64,000 nt of DNA, from contig NC_073356.2 in assembly GCF_027580225.2 (NCBI RefSeq), positions 12,741,001 through 12,805,000 of the forward strand, in the 5' to 3' direction. The DNA comes from Misgurnus anguillicaudatus. Its lineage: Eukaryota > Chordata > Actinopteri > Cypriniformes > Cobitidae. This document shows positions 46,240 through 58,648 of this stretch, piece by piece. Positions within the stretch are counted from its first letter, which is position 1. Every line of letters starts with the position of its first letter. The translations under genes and the position numbers were made by a program. The notes under the pieces were generated by a model. The model searched no databases. It saw only the letters and a program-made list of their open reading frames with translations, and was not told the origin of the DNA.

Positions 46240-46480
46240 TTACCTTATCATCACCGCCTTGGGACGGTTGCTAGGGCATCCTGTTGCTAGGGAAATGGCG
46301 GAGGGGCGGGAAGCGAGAGGTGGGCGGGTCTTCCTTAATGAGTCAATCCGGAAGTGGTAAATCGCTCTGACTGTACACACACACATACATATACACACAC
46401 ATACACATAGAGCGGCGGTTTCGTCAAATGAAGACACAATCAGTTAACTGCACGTACAGCCGGTAAAAGAACTGTCCGAT
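46240..46480 (+). promoter_or_regulatory. mgat1: Probable mgat1 promoter with paired X-box-like half sites, GC boxes and an ETS site
   Basis: GGTTGCTAGGG (46266-46276) and TGTTGCTAGGG (46282-46292) resemble RFX X-box half sites. GGGGCGGG (46303-46310) and GGGCGGG (46322-46328) are GC boxes. CCGGAAGTG (46348-46356) is an ETS/GABP-type site. There is no TATA box. The cluster lies upstream of a donor at 46733/46734 that could end the first mgat1 exon. These are motif matches only. Confidence 0.5.
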
Positions 46481-46733
46481 ACCACAGAGTCTCAGCTCTT
46501 CTGATCAGATCATCACAGATGGGATCGGATTTTATAACAGACCAGAATCGAGCATAAGAGAGGTGGACATGGGCGACAGCTTCAGGAATGAAGAGATCGG
46601 GATATTGACAGAAGCGACGGGTAAACGGAGACCTACGGTGGCGATGACGAGGATGAGTGAAAAGTAAATCTCTGATAACGACAGTCTGCATCTTTTCGCC
46701 ATTTAATCCCGTCCTGTACAGAGATGATCAAAG
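46480..46733 (+). other. mgat1: Probable mgat1 non-coding exon 1
   Basis: The DNA is CpG-containing and ends in a strong donor (ATCAAAG|gtgaga). The left end is not determined. Assignment to mgat1 rests on position and on the later coding exon having an upstream acceptor. A separate non-coding transcript is an alternative. Confidence 0.4.
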
Positions 46734-47965
46734 GTGAGAGTTGTGGTTTGCGGTTACCTCTGTTATGTGTGTGTTAGCCGCTGTTATATTCACACAGATT
46801 AGCCGTTATGATTAGCCCGGGTGAATGCCAAACTCTTATATTAGCGATGTGAACACATCTGTGTGCTGCACGAGTCTCAGTTGCAGTCATATGCAGTGCA
46901 TGCTCTTCTGTTGTAGATTATGAAGTAATATCAGTCCAAAGCAAACCTCAAACATTATGTCCAGATGAGTGCTTATGTTTTGGGAGAGTTTAACCTTTTT
47001 AGCCACACACATCATTACGAACAATAACTTGTGTTGTGATGCCACGTCATCTTAAACAATACTTTACAGAGACACAGCTGAGCATTAAAGACGTATTATA
47101 TTATTATATAGTATTATAAGCATTGTGCTACTATAATAGTATTATTATGTTACTTTATGGTAATAATATTTATATTTCAAAGTAATGGAAGTCTAATATA
47201 TTATAAATGTGTAATTACCCTAAGAGTGAAATGACAAATCGGCTAATTGTCATGTACTATTAACATAATGGTTACTGTAGTAAGACCATAGTATATATAT
47301 GGCTGCTACAGTTAAATATCATTGTTAAACTGTGGTTACTGAAGTAAAACCATGGTTAATTTTCAGCAGGGTATTAAGTACCGAACCTGAAACTATCCTG
47401 GAAATACTATTTTACACATGCTACATGTACTTACTGTAGTAAAGTATGCTTAATGAGATGCTAGTAACCATAAACCAACCCCCACTCCTCCTAACCCTAC
47501 ATGACATCTTGTTAATTGATATTTCTTGGTGTTTAACCCATAAAATCATAGATGTGGTCTATGTGTATGGCCTAGTGCTGCGTGAAAATATTTTCAAATA
47601 ATTTAAAGGTCCGTAGTCAATTATTTCCCTTATACCACGGTTACCACAAACATCGCTCTGGTGTCTATTTTTAAGACATTTAACAAGTTATGTGTGCGGT
47701 TATCGAAAAATAATTCATACCCGTGGAACATTTCTCAACCAATCAGAGTACAGCATTTAACAGACCCCTGGTATAAATATTTTTATTACACGGCACTCTA
47801 AAATGGTTGATTCTGATTGGCCAGACACGACATTTGCATGTTTGTTATTCCCTGATAACAACTGCTCCAGACTAATAACACACGGTAACTTGGATGTTGC
47901 AAATCATTTTGACAGTTAGAGTTTAATATTACACAAAAAATTTTATAAAATATATAAATTAGGTC

Positions 47966-48275
47966 TGTCAACAAATTAATCGCGAATAATCGCATACGAA
48001 ATAAAAGTTTGTGTTTGCATATTATATTTGTGTGTGTGTGTATTGTGTGTAATTATTATTTATATATAAATACACACATGCATACATTTAAGAAAAAAAT
48101 TATTTATGTATTTTTTATTTATATATAAAATATATCAAAATCTAAATAAATATACATGTAAATGTTTTATAAAAACATGCATGTGTGTGTATTGTGTATA
48201 CACACAGTGCCCACACATATTATGCAATTATTTTGTATGCGATTAATCACGATTAATCTTTCGACAGCCCTAATA
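47966..48275. repeat. Palindromic MITE with GGTCTGTC / GACAGCCC ends
   Basis: It runs from TTAGGTCTGTCAACAAATTA to CGATTAATCTTTCGACAGCCCTAA, imperfect inverse copies. ATTAATCGCGA / CGATTAATC motifs mirror each other. The interior is TG-rich and AT-rich. Confidence 0.75.
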
Positions 48276-48405
48276 TAAATATGTCTTTTAATAACATATA
48301 TGACGTTATATTTTCAAACCAAATAGAGTCTTCGTGACATATGAATGTCTTGTCTTAAAACCAAAAGTAAACAGTGTTTTTGCATAAAATGTTTCAAATC
48401 AATAT

Positions 48406-48794
48406 TTAAAGGTGCAGTGTGTAAATTTTAGCACCATCTAGTGGTGAAGTTGCAAATTGCAACCAACGGCTTAGTCCACTGCTCACCCCTAGCTTTTGAT
48501 ACACATAGAGAAGCTACGGTAGCCGCCACCGGACAAACATGTCATCGTCGGAGACAACTTAGTAAAAAACATGTCCGTTAAGAGCTTCTGTAGAAAAATG
48601 GTGGCACAAAATGGCGACTTCCATGTTTAAGGGGACCCTCTGTGTATGTAGATAAAAAGGTCTCGTTCTAAGGTAATAAACACATAATGGTTCATTATAA
48701 AAAGGTCTTTATACACCCCTGATAATATAGTTTTGTATATTATTTTGATTTTCTGTCAAGAGATCCTTCAAAAAATTACACACTGCACCTTTAA
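48406..48794. repeat. Family G MITE, TTAA-flanked, in the mgat1 5' intron
   Basis: The ends TTAAAGGTGCAGTGTGTAA and TTACACACTGCACCTTTAA are inverse copies. The interior matches 29246-29531 closely (for example GACTTCCATGT). Confidence 0.88.
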
Positions 48795-49278
48795 TGTTAC
48801 TTAATTCAGATGTTATTTCCAGTTATATCCTCCTAAATATACGAATTGCCTGGAGCGCAGCGTAATACTTCATGAAGAACAGATTCAGTTTACAAACATT
48901 ACCATGGTAACCTAATATTGACCACATCTACTATTACAGTTGTATAATCTTAATTTCATGTTTAACCTGAGAGTGGTTGCTATTGTTCACCTCACCCAGT
49001 TTTATTAAAAACAGAAACTATGGTATTTCAGTAGTGTTAAATATGTTCACTTTTTCTTTTCTGAATTTGTCTTCCAATAATAATACTTAAGGAGAAGAAA
49101 CGTACTCCGTTATAAACGAGTGAATGAATCTTTTAGGAGTCACATGCGAGTCAAGCAGGGTGTTAAGGGAAATTTGATGTGTTAACTGGCAGTTTTGGCT
49201 CTTTGCATGGGTACAGTACTACTTCCCTTTCCTTTCCCCTCCCCTCTTCTCTCTTACTCATCTGGTTTTCCTGTTCAG

Positions 49279-49333
49279 CTTTTTGTGAACAGCTGGAGGA
49301 GAGACAGAGAAAAGTAGCCTACACTGTGTTCAG
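49279..49333 (+). other. mgat1: Probable mgat1 non-coding exon 2
   Basis: A 55-base stretch lies between a strong acceptor (ttttcctgttcag|CTTT) and a strong donor (GTGTTCAG|gtaatg). It has no start codon, so it would extend the 5' UTR. Confidence 0.45.
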
Positions 49334-50239
49334 GTAATGCTTAACAAACCCGTTTCACACCATCTGATGTTTTATCAACTTGTTTTGCTCTTTTGGAGTT
49401 GGACTGTAGTTGTTTTTGGGCTGTTGTTGTTCTCGGACCTAATGCACTCCGGTGGTCTCTATATTTTGATGCATCATTTTTTCCCCATTACTCATTCAAC
49501 GCACTAATAGTTATTTTTTCCTCGTTTTGAAATTCTGTACAATTTTGCCTTGCGTGTAAATGTTTGCCAGCACATTCGATTCCAGGTGTTTCTGATCAAA
49601 TCTTATGCTGTTAGGTTAGGTGTGTCTTGTTTATTTGTCTCTTAAAAAGGATTGAGACAAATTTAAAACCTAAATAGGTCCACATGTCTTGCTGAATGGT
49701 AGTTGTCTTGGATGTCTTTACTAACAGGGTTAAGTGGGGATTAGTGACTTGGTTGCGCCCAAACGATTATTGAGGTTATTATTGGCACAGCTTAAGTGGT
49801 GCAGACACCTTTTCAGTGTAAAGTACTGCATTGTATGGTATTACTGTCCATAGGTTAGGTGTAAACAATATACAGGATTTTAGCACTAGATATTCGCATT
49901 AAAGTTTAATACGTTTTAATTTGTAGTATATTTGGAGTACTACATCGAATGACAAGCAGTCATGTGACTTTGTGTTGGCTTTCTTTGTACTACTCGGTGT
50001 CTGTCACACACAGTGAAAGGACTTTGTCATTTCAAGGTTTTTTTCTCACAGAAAAGCAGTAGTTTAGTTAGTGTCACTATGATTTGCAAGAAGGGGAAGC
50101 AGGTTTTAAATATTTCATGGAAAGTATTTGCTTCAGTGCTTCATACCTAGATATTCATCATTATAGTTTCACTTTATTTGAGTAAACTTTTTGGTAGCTT
50201 TTAGGCATGTCTTACCTTATGACTATTTGTACAACTATA

Positions 50240-52035
50240 ACACTTCAAAAAATGACTTTCTTACTTAGTATTTTGGTCTTGTTTTCAGTAGAAATATAAA
50301 AAAATCTTAAATTAAGAAGCATTTTCTTGATGAGCAAAATGACAAATAAGTCTAATTTTTAGACAAAAACTATACAATTTAAGTGAATTTGTGCTAAAAA
50401 CAAGCAAAATTATCTGCCAATGAGGTGAGAAAATGTTGTTTGAATTAAGTGTTTAAGAAAAAAATAAATCTTATTTCACAGTTTTTTTTCTCACCCCTTT
50501 GGCAGATTTTTTTGCTTGTTTTAAGCACAAATTCACTTAAATTGTATTTTTATTTGTCTAAAAACTAGACTTATTTTCTTAGGTCATTTTGCTCATCAAG
50601 AAAATACATCTTAATTTAAGAATTTTTAGATATTTCTAATGAAAACAAGACAAAATACTGAGTAAGAAAGTCATTTTTGCAGTGAATGTATTGTAGATAT
50701 TTGTAATAGACCAAAATATTAGCCATGCTAATTTTCCAGTCTATTTGTGGCCATTTGTGGATCTTCATCAGTCAAGTAAACTTATTTTAGCACAGCCAGA
50801 TTCAAATGTAAAAAATTACTTTCAAGAAAAAAATTCTTAGTATTTTTGTCTTGTTTTCAGTAAAAATTTCTAAAAATTCTTAAATTGAGATGCTTTTTCT
50901 TGATGATCAAAACGACACAAGAAAATAAGTCTAGTATTTAGGCCAAAAATATCACATTTAAGTGATTTTGTGCATTAAATAAGCAAAAAAAAAATCTGCA
51001 AATGGGGTAAGACAAAAACAAGATTTTTTTCTTGAAAATCATTTTTTGCAGTGCATGCAAAATCTCTGAGTATCTATATATACTATAAAAATGGCGTTTT
51101 AATGGCATTTAATGGATTTTTCCAACAAACCGGTATTTCTGAATGGCCTTTGGCTGGGATTAAGCAGATTTAAAGCAAAAGTATTGATACATGTATAAAA
51201 TGTGCTGAGAACATTCAGTCAGTACACTACAAAAAATGATTTTCAAGAAAAAAATTCTATATTTTTGTCTTGTTTTCAGTAAAAATATCTAAAAATTCTT
51301 AAAATAAGATGCTTTTTCTTGATAAGCAAAACGACCCAAGAAAAATAAGTCTAGTATTAAGCCGTGTAGCCAAAAATATCAAATTTAAGTGATTTTGTGC
51401 ATAAAATAAGCAAAATATTTGCAAATGGGGTAAGCAAATTTTTCTTGAATTTAGTGTTTAAGAAAAATGTTCAAGATTTTTTGCTTACCCCATTGTTTTG
51501 CTTGTTTTATGCATTTCGTTTTGCTCATCAAGAAAAGGCATCTTAATTTATGAATTTTTTTATATTTCTACCAAAAACAAGAAAAAAATAGTAAGATTTG
51601 ATTGATTTTTCTTGAAAATCAAAAAAACGTATTACGTAGTATTTTTGTCTTGTTTTTAGTAAAAATATCAAAAAATTCTTCAATTAAGATGCTTTTTCTT
51701 GATGAGCAAAACGACTCAAGAAAATAAGTCTAGTTTTTAGACCAAAAATATCAAATTTCACAAGCAAACAAATCTGCCAATTGGGGTAAGCAAAAAATCT
51801 TGAAAATGTTTCTTACACACTAAATTCAAGAAAAATTCAAGACAAATTGCTTACCCCATTGGCAGATTTAGTTTGCTTGTTTTATGCACAAAATCACTTA
51901 AATTTGATATTTTTGGTCTGAAAACTAGACTTATTTTCTTGGGTCGTTTTGCTCATCAAAAAAAAGCATATGAATTTAAGATTTTTTGGATATTTTACTA
52001 ACAACAAGACAAAAATACCAAGAATTTTCCTTATC
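50240..52035. repeat. Three family H palindromic elements in the mgat1 5' intron
   Basis: Copies at about 50240-50690, 50820-51060 and 51230-52035 share GTCTTGTTTTCAGTAAAAAT, TTTTTCTTGATGAGCAAAA and their inverses with the cluster at 31805-33765. Confidence 0.85.
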
Positions 52036-52040
52036 TAATT

Positions 52041-53504
52041 TTTAACAAAGGGTGGCATTTAGTGGTTTTTGCATCTGAGCACTTCATATGATATATAAGG
52101 GCACATATATGATGTAAATGGGTTCCACTCTTCAGATAATAGCACACACTTTAGTCATTTAAAAATCTATACGGGTTGACCGCTAGTACAAATGACTAGA
52201 CTAGTTTTTTGACCTTTGCACATCCCTGTCTATTTTTCTTTCTCAATTTCAGCATGTGGGTTATGTGCAACATTTCTCAATATTTGCTTTTACGCCACCA
52301 TATACTGGATAAGAGTTGTTTTCTTACTGTGACTGAGTCTGCATAATTTCAACATCAGATTGGAGAGCCGTGGGTTCTCCAGCTTTTGAAAAGTGCTTAC
52401 TCGAAACATATTTATGGCCTCATAAATCTACACAGGAAACATTGGGCAGTGCCACATTTCTGTAGAGCAGCTGGATCTTTGGGTTCTGCCCGACTGACTG
52501 TCGGCTTTGCTAAGCTTCTTCTTTCTGTCAATGACAAACGGGTGTTCAATGAGCATTGTAACCAGTCTTGGCACTAATAAAACTGACATCATATTTACCA
52601 AATGTCACTCTTGGGAATTGTAGGCCTCATTCAAAATGAGCGTACGAAGTTTGTCTGCCCTAGATAAAACTACTTGTTAGTAGCGCATGTTAGCAGCTTA
52701 CCCTTACTGCCTAAAGTCAATAAAGGGTAAAAAGGATCCTGTATTTTTCAGAGGAGCTCAGCTGGATGGTTTGATATCTCAAAGCAGTGTTTTTGGTTCA
52801 GTTCCCCCAACTATACAAAATTGACTATTTTGCTGTCATGGTAATTACAGGGTACGCTTTTGTAAAGATGGTGTGCGGCGCTATGATCAAACCGTCATTT
52901 TTAATTACTCTGGAGTATCCTCGACCTGTCAAAAGCTGTTTGCACGGTGCAGTTTGTCAAAGCATGCTGAGAAGTTTGTCTTTCCGAAAGCCCTCCCATG
53001 GAGATGGATGACTGAAATACATTAATTTGTGTTTGAGATGAACGCAGCGGTGTTATAGATAAAATGCAGGCCAGAATGTTAGTGAATAAAAGATTTTGGG
53101 GCAATCATACTGTGTTACACATTTTTACACGGCTCAATATTTCATCTAAAGTATGGTGCTCTTTAGGCTCCTGAACATTCATCTTCCAGTGGATGGGAAT
53201 GTAGTTGCAGCTGTCATGGGAGATTAACATGTGGTTAAATGGATTTAAAGGGTGCTTTGTTATGACCGCAGTCAATCTTCAATGACAAGACAAGATATTA
53301 ATTTCAGTGGGACAGATCTGGGACAGATGGGCTTGCCTATACATTACTCGCATCTGCTACTGTGTACTCAATTGATAATGGAGATAAAACACAAGAGATT
53401 TTAAGAAACAGCCGGTAAAATGCTGCTAGGCACCAAGTCTCTTTATGTCTGTACGTGTTTCATATATCATGATTTATATCTCATGCCTTTTCCTTTTCTC
53501 ATAG
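52041..53504. other. mgat1 5' intron, right part, no gene recognised
   Basis: This is AT-rich sequence with only short frames and no inverted repeat I could define. It ends in the acceptor tccttttctcatag (53504) of the first mgat1 coding exon. Confidence 0.45.
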
Positions 53505-53545
53505 CCTTTTCTACGCTTCGGTCCCTCATGTGGTGTCACTGGGCC

Positions 53546-56500
53546 ATGGTTCGCAAGAAAGGATCTCTTATTTTGTGCGGAGCATTTGTTTTCGTTGCCT
53601 GGAATGCCTTGCTCCTCCTCTTCTTGTGGGGGAGGCCTCCCATTGGTCGCCTTGGCGAGGGAGGTGGAGCTGAACCAGGAGCCGGAGAGGAGTGGGGAGC
53701 CGGAAAAGCAAAAATGGGTGGAGCTCATGGATTGGCTGGCGAAGTGATCAGATTGGCTGAAGAAGTCGAATCTGAACTGGAAACTCAGAAGAAGCTTCTC
53801 AAACAGATCCAAGGTCACAGGGAATTATGGGAACAGCAGAAAGAACTGATAAAGAGGGAATCGGAGGACACGAAAGACGATAAGAAAGTTGAGGAGCCTA
53901 AAAGGCCTCAGCAGGTTCCTGCGGTTCCTCTAAATCATAAAACTCTAGACGTTACGAAACACGACACACGGGCTCTTTTGGTTACACCACCTCATCTGGT
54001 CATGAAGGAGGAGAAACTAGATGAAATGAAGGAAATATCCAAAAATGAAGTAGACCTCACCAAGCCAAGTTCTCAAATTATTATCCCAATTCTAGTGATA
54101 GCCTGTGATAGAGTAACAGTGAAGAGGAGTTTGGATAAATTGATCCAGTATCGTCCTTCTGCTGAGCTTTATCCAATCATTGTCAGCCAGGACTGCGGTC
54201 ACGCAGATACGGCAAGAGTGATCGGCTCCTATGGAAGTCAGATAACCCACATTAGCCAACCGGATCTTGCGGATATTCCGGTACGACCCGATCACAGGAA
54301 GTTCCAGGGTTACTACAAGATTGCCAGGCACTATCGTTGGGCACTGAACCAAGTGTTCAATGTCTTCGCTTACTCTACAGTGGTCATTGTGGAGGATGAC
54401 CTAGAGGTAAGATAACTCCTCGTATTTTGTTATTCATTAAGTTTAAGTTAACCAAACTTGACTGATTCTGGCCCATTTGAAATCAAGCAAATTTGCTCGC
54501 TAAGTTTCATGAAGAAGGGCTTATCTCTTGCTTAGAGGGAATTTTTTCATTTGCACATTTCTGTTCCTTTGAAGGTCTCGCAGGTGAACTGATTATCAAG
54601 TCTAAAAAGCACCAAACATTAAAGCGCCAGTGCATGCTGATGTCATGATTCCTCTAAAGGAAGGGATCAAGGTTCTCATTATTTAAGTAAAGTAACATGC
54701 ATATACCATTGCATAGATTTTATCGTGTCTCATGATGGCTTTGATCACTGCCAGACTTTAAAGCAAAATAATTTAGAGAATAAACTTTCATGAGCTTGAA
54801 CGTTTGGACTTTACACATGTGCTTATCCAGCTTGTGCTTGTTCTTGTGTTGCTGTTGACCTTTAAAGGGTTAGTTCATGCAAAAATTTAAATTTTATAAT
54901 TTACTACTCACACTGATGTCGTTCAGATCCCTGACAGATTTCTTTGTTATTCAGAACGAAAACATTTAATCACCTTCAAAAGGACGCAAATATATCACTA
55001 CATGCGACTCGTGCCATATATTCCAAGCGTCCTGGAGGCATATGAATTGATTTGGGGGAAAACATAACAAAATAAGGTTCCACTTTTTTCTATCTGTGCA
55101 ATTGGGGTAAAATATATTTTTTGGGCTGAACTAATCTTTTAAATGTCTTTGCTATAAAACCAGATGTATTGTTGGCTCTAAAAATGTCAACTTTACCAAG
55201 CCTTACCTTTACTTTGTCATGACAGTAGTTGACCTTAAAGAAAAAAAACTGATCATGAAAGTTGGAACACAGCGGCACAAAAATCCTACATAGCTAGAAA
55301 TTATTGCTTTTCTTTTTTTTAACAGTGGATCACAACAAACTACACATTTCAATGGCGCTATCTGCTACCTAGTGGTTCAAAATAAGGGGTGTGGGAAAAA
55401 TTGGATTCTTACTGTGTGTTCACACCAGACGTGAATGAAGTGATTAAATTGTGCTATTTGCGCGTAGTTGGACGCTTGAACATTTTGAGTTAACGTGAAA
55501 TTGGTAAAGTTTATCTAGATGTTTGCCTTCATCTCTGAAAAGGTTTTAGGTTTAGCTTCATGCTCGCGTGGTGCATTGTTGGACTGACCTGAGCGACAAT
55601 CATAAAAATGTCAGGTGACAGACAATTACTGTGAAAACTAAGTAGGCAAGTCAAGATTTTGACATGTTTCTGAAGTATGCAGATGTGTCGCACAGCTCCG
55701 GGTGTCCGCTCCACATACAGCGACGATGATTTTGTCATCCATTGTTGTTTTGTATTTTTGCCTCAGCTCGCTACGTCTTAATCACATCACTACTAGAGCA
55801 GGCTCCTGATTGGTTAACGTGGCGTAAATATCGGTGAAAGTTCCGATTTTTAAACAAGCCTGAAACGCTCAATTCGTGCCATGTCTTTCATATGAATGTG
55901 CCGCAGGATGTCTATCGCGTCTTTTACATGTAATTCACCTGTGCTTAACGCTTCATTTGCATCTGGTGTAAACGCACCATTAGATGCATCGCAATGTGGA
56001 TGATTCTGAATCAATTCAGATGTCAACAATTGATTTTTAAAAGTTAGTTTACAAAATAATGTGATGCTATCGGAAACAAAAGGCGCGGAAGTCAACTGTG
56101 GGAGCACTGCAGCAGTTGGACAGTTTTGAGAGTGCACACCGCTCAGAGACTAGTAGCAAAAAAAGGGCAAATTCAATGTAATGACGTCACAAATATGCTA
56201 ATTAGTATGTTGAGAATCTATTGTGAATTGAATCGGTACCCTAAGAATCGATTCTTAATCGAGTCATGAGGCCCAAACACACTTTTTATAAAACCGCTAG
56301 CTAGATGAACAAATGTGCATCTTACCACCTTTAAACAAACCAGGTTAACCAAAAGATGGTAGTAAAGCTGATAGTCCACACACAGTACTTTCTCTAGTAA
56401 TGTAAAACTGCTCTTCTTCATCTTTCAGGTGGCTCCGGACTTCTTTGAGTATTTCCGTGCTCTGTACCCTATTTTGTATTCTGACCCTACCCTGTGGTGC

Positions 56501-57127
56501 ATCTCTGCCTGGAATGATAACGGACGGGATGGGCTGGTAGACCCGGGCAAAGCTGACCTCCTTTACCGGACAGATTTCTTTCCTGGCCTTGGATGGATGC
56601 TTTTGAAGGAGGCATGGGCAGAGTTGGAGCCCAAGTGGCCCAAGGCATTCTGGGATGACTGGATGCGCCACCCAGAGCAGCGAAAGGAGCGCTCTTGCAT
56701 TCGTCCGGAGATCTCGAGGACTATAACCTTCGGCCGGAAAGGAGTCAGCTTGGGTCAATTTTTTGACCAGTATCTGCGCTACATAAAACTCAACACTGAA
56801 TTTGTGCCTTTCACTAAACTGGACTTGTCCTACTTGGTCAGGGAGAGGTATGATGAAAACTTTAACAAGAAAGTGTATAGCGCCCCCTTGGTAAAAGTGG
56901 AGGAACTGCAGCAAGGAAGCTTGAAGGGCTCCGGCCCGTTCAGAGTTCAGTATTCCAGCAGAGATAGTTTTAAAGTGTTGGCTCGCAATTTGGGAGCGAT
57001 GGACGACTTGAAATCAGGGGTTCCCCGTGCCGGGTACAGGGGCGTAGTCAGCTTCATCTCCCGTGGGCGAAGGATATACCTGGCGCCACCTGAGGGCTGG
57101 ACTAAATATGACACTAGCTGGAGCTGA
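53546..57127 (+). CDS. mgat1: mgat1, alpha-1,3-mannosyl-glycoprotein 2-beta-N-acetylglucosaminyltransferase
   Basis: The Golgi enzyme (GnT-I) adds GlcNAc to the alpha-1,3 mannose of Man5GlcNAc2, the step that opens hybrid and complex N-glycan synthesis. Coding exons are 53546-54406 (residues 1-287) and 56429-57127 (288-519, TGA at 57125-57127), phase 0. It is a type II membrane protein: cytosolic MVRKKG, then a membrane span at about 7-28 ending in AWNALLLLFLW. A long charged stem follows to about 220. The catalytic domain opens with IIPILVIACDR and has VSQDCGH, DHRKFQGYYKIARHYRWAL, the metal-binding EDD (283-285), YRTDFFPGLGW with the likely catalytic Asp near 336, WPKAFWDDWMR and MDDLKSGVPRAGYRG. 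It has 519 residues against 445 in human, the excess being in the stem. ATG 53546 was chosen over 53528 because of its strong context (gggccATGg) and family fit. Whether it is the a or b duplicate is undecided. Confidence 0.96.
54863..55142. repeat. TTAA-type MITE, worn, in the mgat1 coding intron
   Basis: It runs from AAAGGGTTAGTTCATGCAAAA to TTGGGCTGAACTAATCTTTTAA, imperfect inverse ends. Confidence 0.65.
55415..56300. repeat. Dispersed repeat DNA in the mgat1 coding intron
   Basis: About 55415-55870 shares GTTCACACC, GCTTGAACATTTTGAGTTAA and CAGGCTCCTGATTGGTTAA with 6955-7270. From 55970 to 56265 is unrecognised sequence with ATTGAATCGGTACCCTAAGA-type text that looks repeat-derived. No exon is seen. 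Confidence 0.5.
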
Positions 57128-58225
57128 GAAGGATGAGGACCACAAAAGGACAGAAACTCACAACTATTATTACAAGTACCGGAGAGAAACGCCCTCTCAA
57201 ACCAAAGAAAACAGAGGCGGGGTGTGACAGATTGAGGAAAGGTTAACTATGAGAAGCGAGTACTGCTGGTTTGCTATGGAGGAATACCCAGGCATGCTGG
57301 GAACAGCACAAGCGTGGGTCTGTCGTACTGTATGTGTGTGCAGTGATCATGCAACAAGCTGCCCTCATAGACATAAACAGTAGAGCTATGCTGTAGACTG
57401 CTCCACTTATGATAAGTGGGGTATAAATTTACCCTATTACACGTTCTATCAAATGAATGTCCAGGTCATATTTCACCACAAAATCAAAAGAAATTCTATT
57501 TTGCATAAACAATAAAGCCCTATTAAGACATGAAAAGTACATTTTCTCCCCGACATCTCATTATTTTAATGCTGTAATGGTTTATGTTAGATTTATTTTG
57601 TAATTGTCATAATGCTCAGTAATGATTTATATTACTCAAATGCATTAAACAATGAGCAATAAAGCACTACATCAAGTTCTGCTATATTGCGATACAGGAA
57701 TGAGACTGAGGGGTCCTTAATTGTATGCAAATGCAAAAAAAGTTTGATTCCTTAATTTCTTTTGATTTTAGGGTAAAACATGACCCCAATATTAGATTTA
57801 CACTACTAAAGACCAATTTTTCTAGTAAATGAGATGATACAGATGAATATACATGCATTTACCTTTGATGTAGCACCACTATTCAATCTCTGAAGTTAAA
57901 GCTTGTGCCGGGCTTGTGTTACTGACATACCAAAACTCTGAAAGAAAAACAATTTTGTGCCATTTTGTTGAAGAATTACTGTACTTGAATCTGTTTTTTA
58001 TTGTTCTTCCTGGACGGGGAGAGCATTCATTGCATTTCAGATATGTTTGTAGGTTTGTTGCAAAACCAGAGTGGTCATAGAAATCGCTTTATGGATGGAT
58101 TTGTACTGTATGTAAATGTTTGGGAGAGAAAAGATCGGACTTTAATGCACATGCAGTATGAAAAGTGTGAAACCACTGCCTGATATGTTTATATCTTTAA
58201 TACATTGAGAATAAAACAGACTATT
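57128..58225 (+). other. mgat1: mgat1 3' UTR with several poly(A) signals
   Basis: AATAAA occurs at 57511-57516, 57658-57663 and 58210-58215, so alternative 3' ends are possible. No conserved frame was seen. Confidence 0.55.
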
Positions 58226-58648
58226 TTGCTATTTGACAGTATGCGCCGGTGTCCGTTTAATGTTAGGAATGCTACATCCGATCCCTTATCTGAGGTTTGT
58301 AAATGTGTTCTTTTGTCATGTCGGAAATCTTAGATGACCTCCTTCCACAGATCATTTCTCTAAACCCCCAACATCAGCACTCATCCTGGCGCCACAGTGA
58401 CACCTTTACCATGTCTGTCGTTCCAGATTTCCTTTCACACTGCTCTTATGTCCTGTTGTTATCTTTACTCTTCCTGTTCTGTTACTGCCACCATCAGCTT
58501 TTTAAAATGCCAAAGGATGTGTGTTCCTGATTAGATGAAGTGAAAATACATTTGGTTTCTTTAGCTATTGTTTTGCTTTCATTTAGCTGTAAATGAGATG
58601 TTCAACTACAGCTGTGACACGTAACGCCCCATTCAGACCGCCAGTGAC

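Noticed and set aside
46440..46691. 83-codon minus-strand frame near the mgat1 promoter
   Set aside because: It lies in GC-richer promoter DNA where open frames arise by chance. No family resemblance and no splice evidence.
53528..53530. Upstream in-frame ATG as the mgat1 start
   Set aside because: Its context is weak (ccctcATGt) and it would add MWCHWA before the usual short cytosolic tail. The ATG at 53546 has a strong context and fits the family.
56345..56914. 189-codon minus-strand frame
   Set aside because: It is the antisense shadow of mgat1 coding exon 2.
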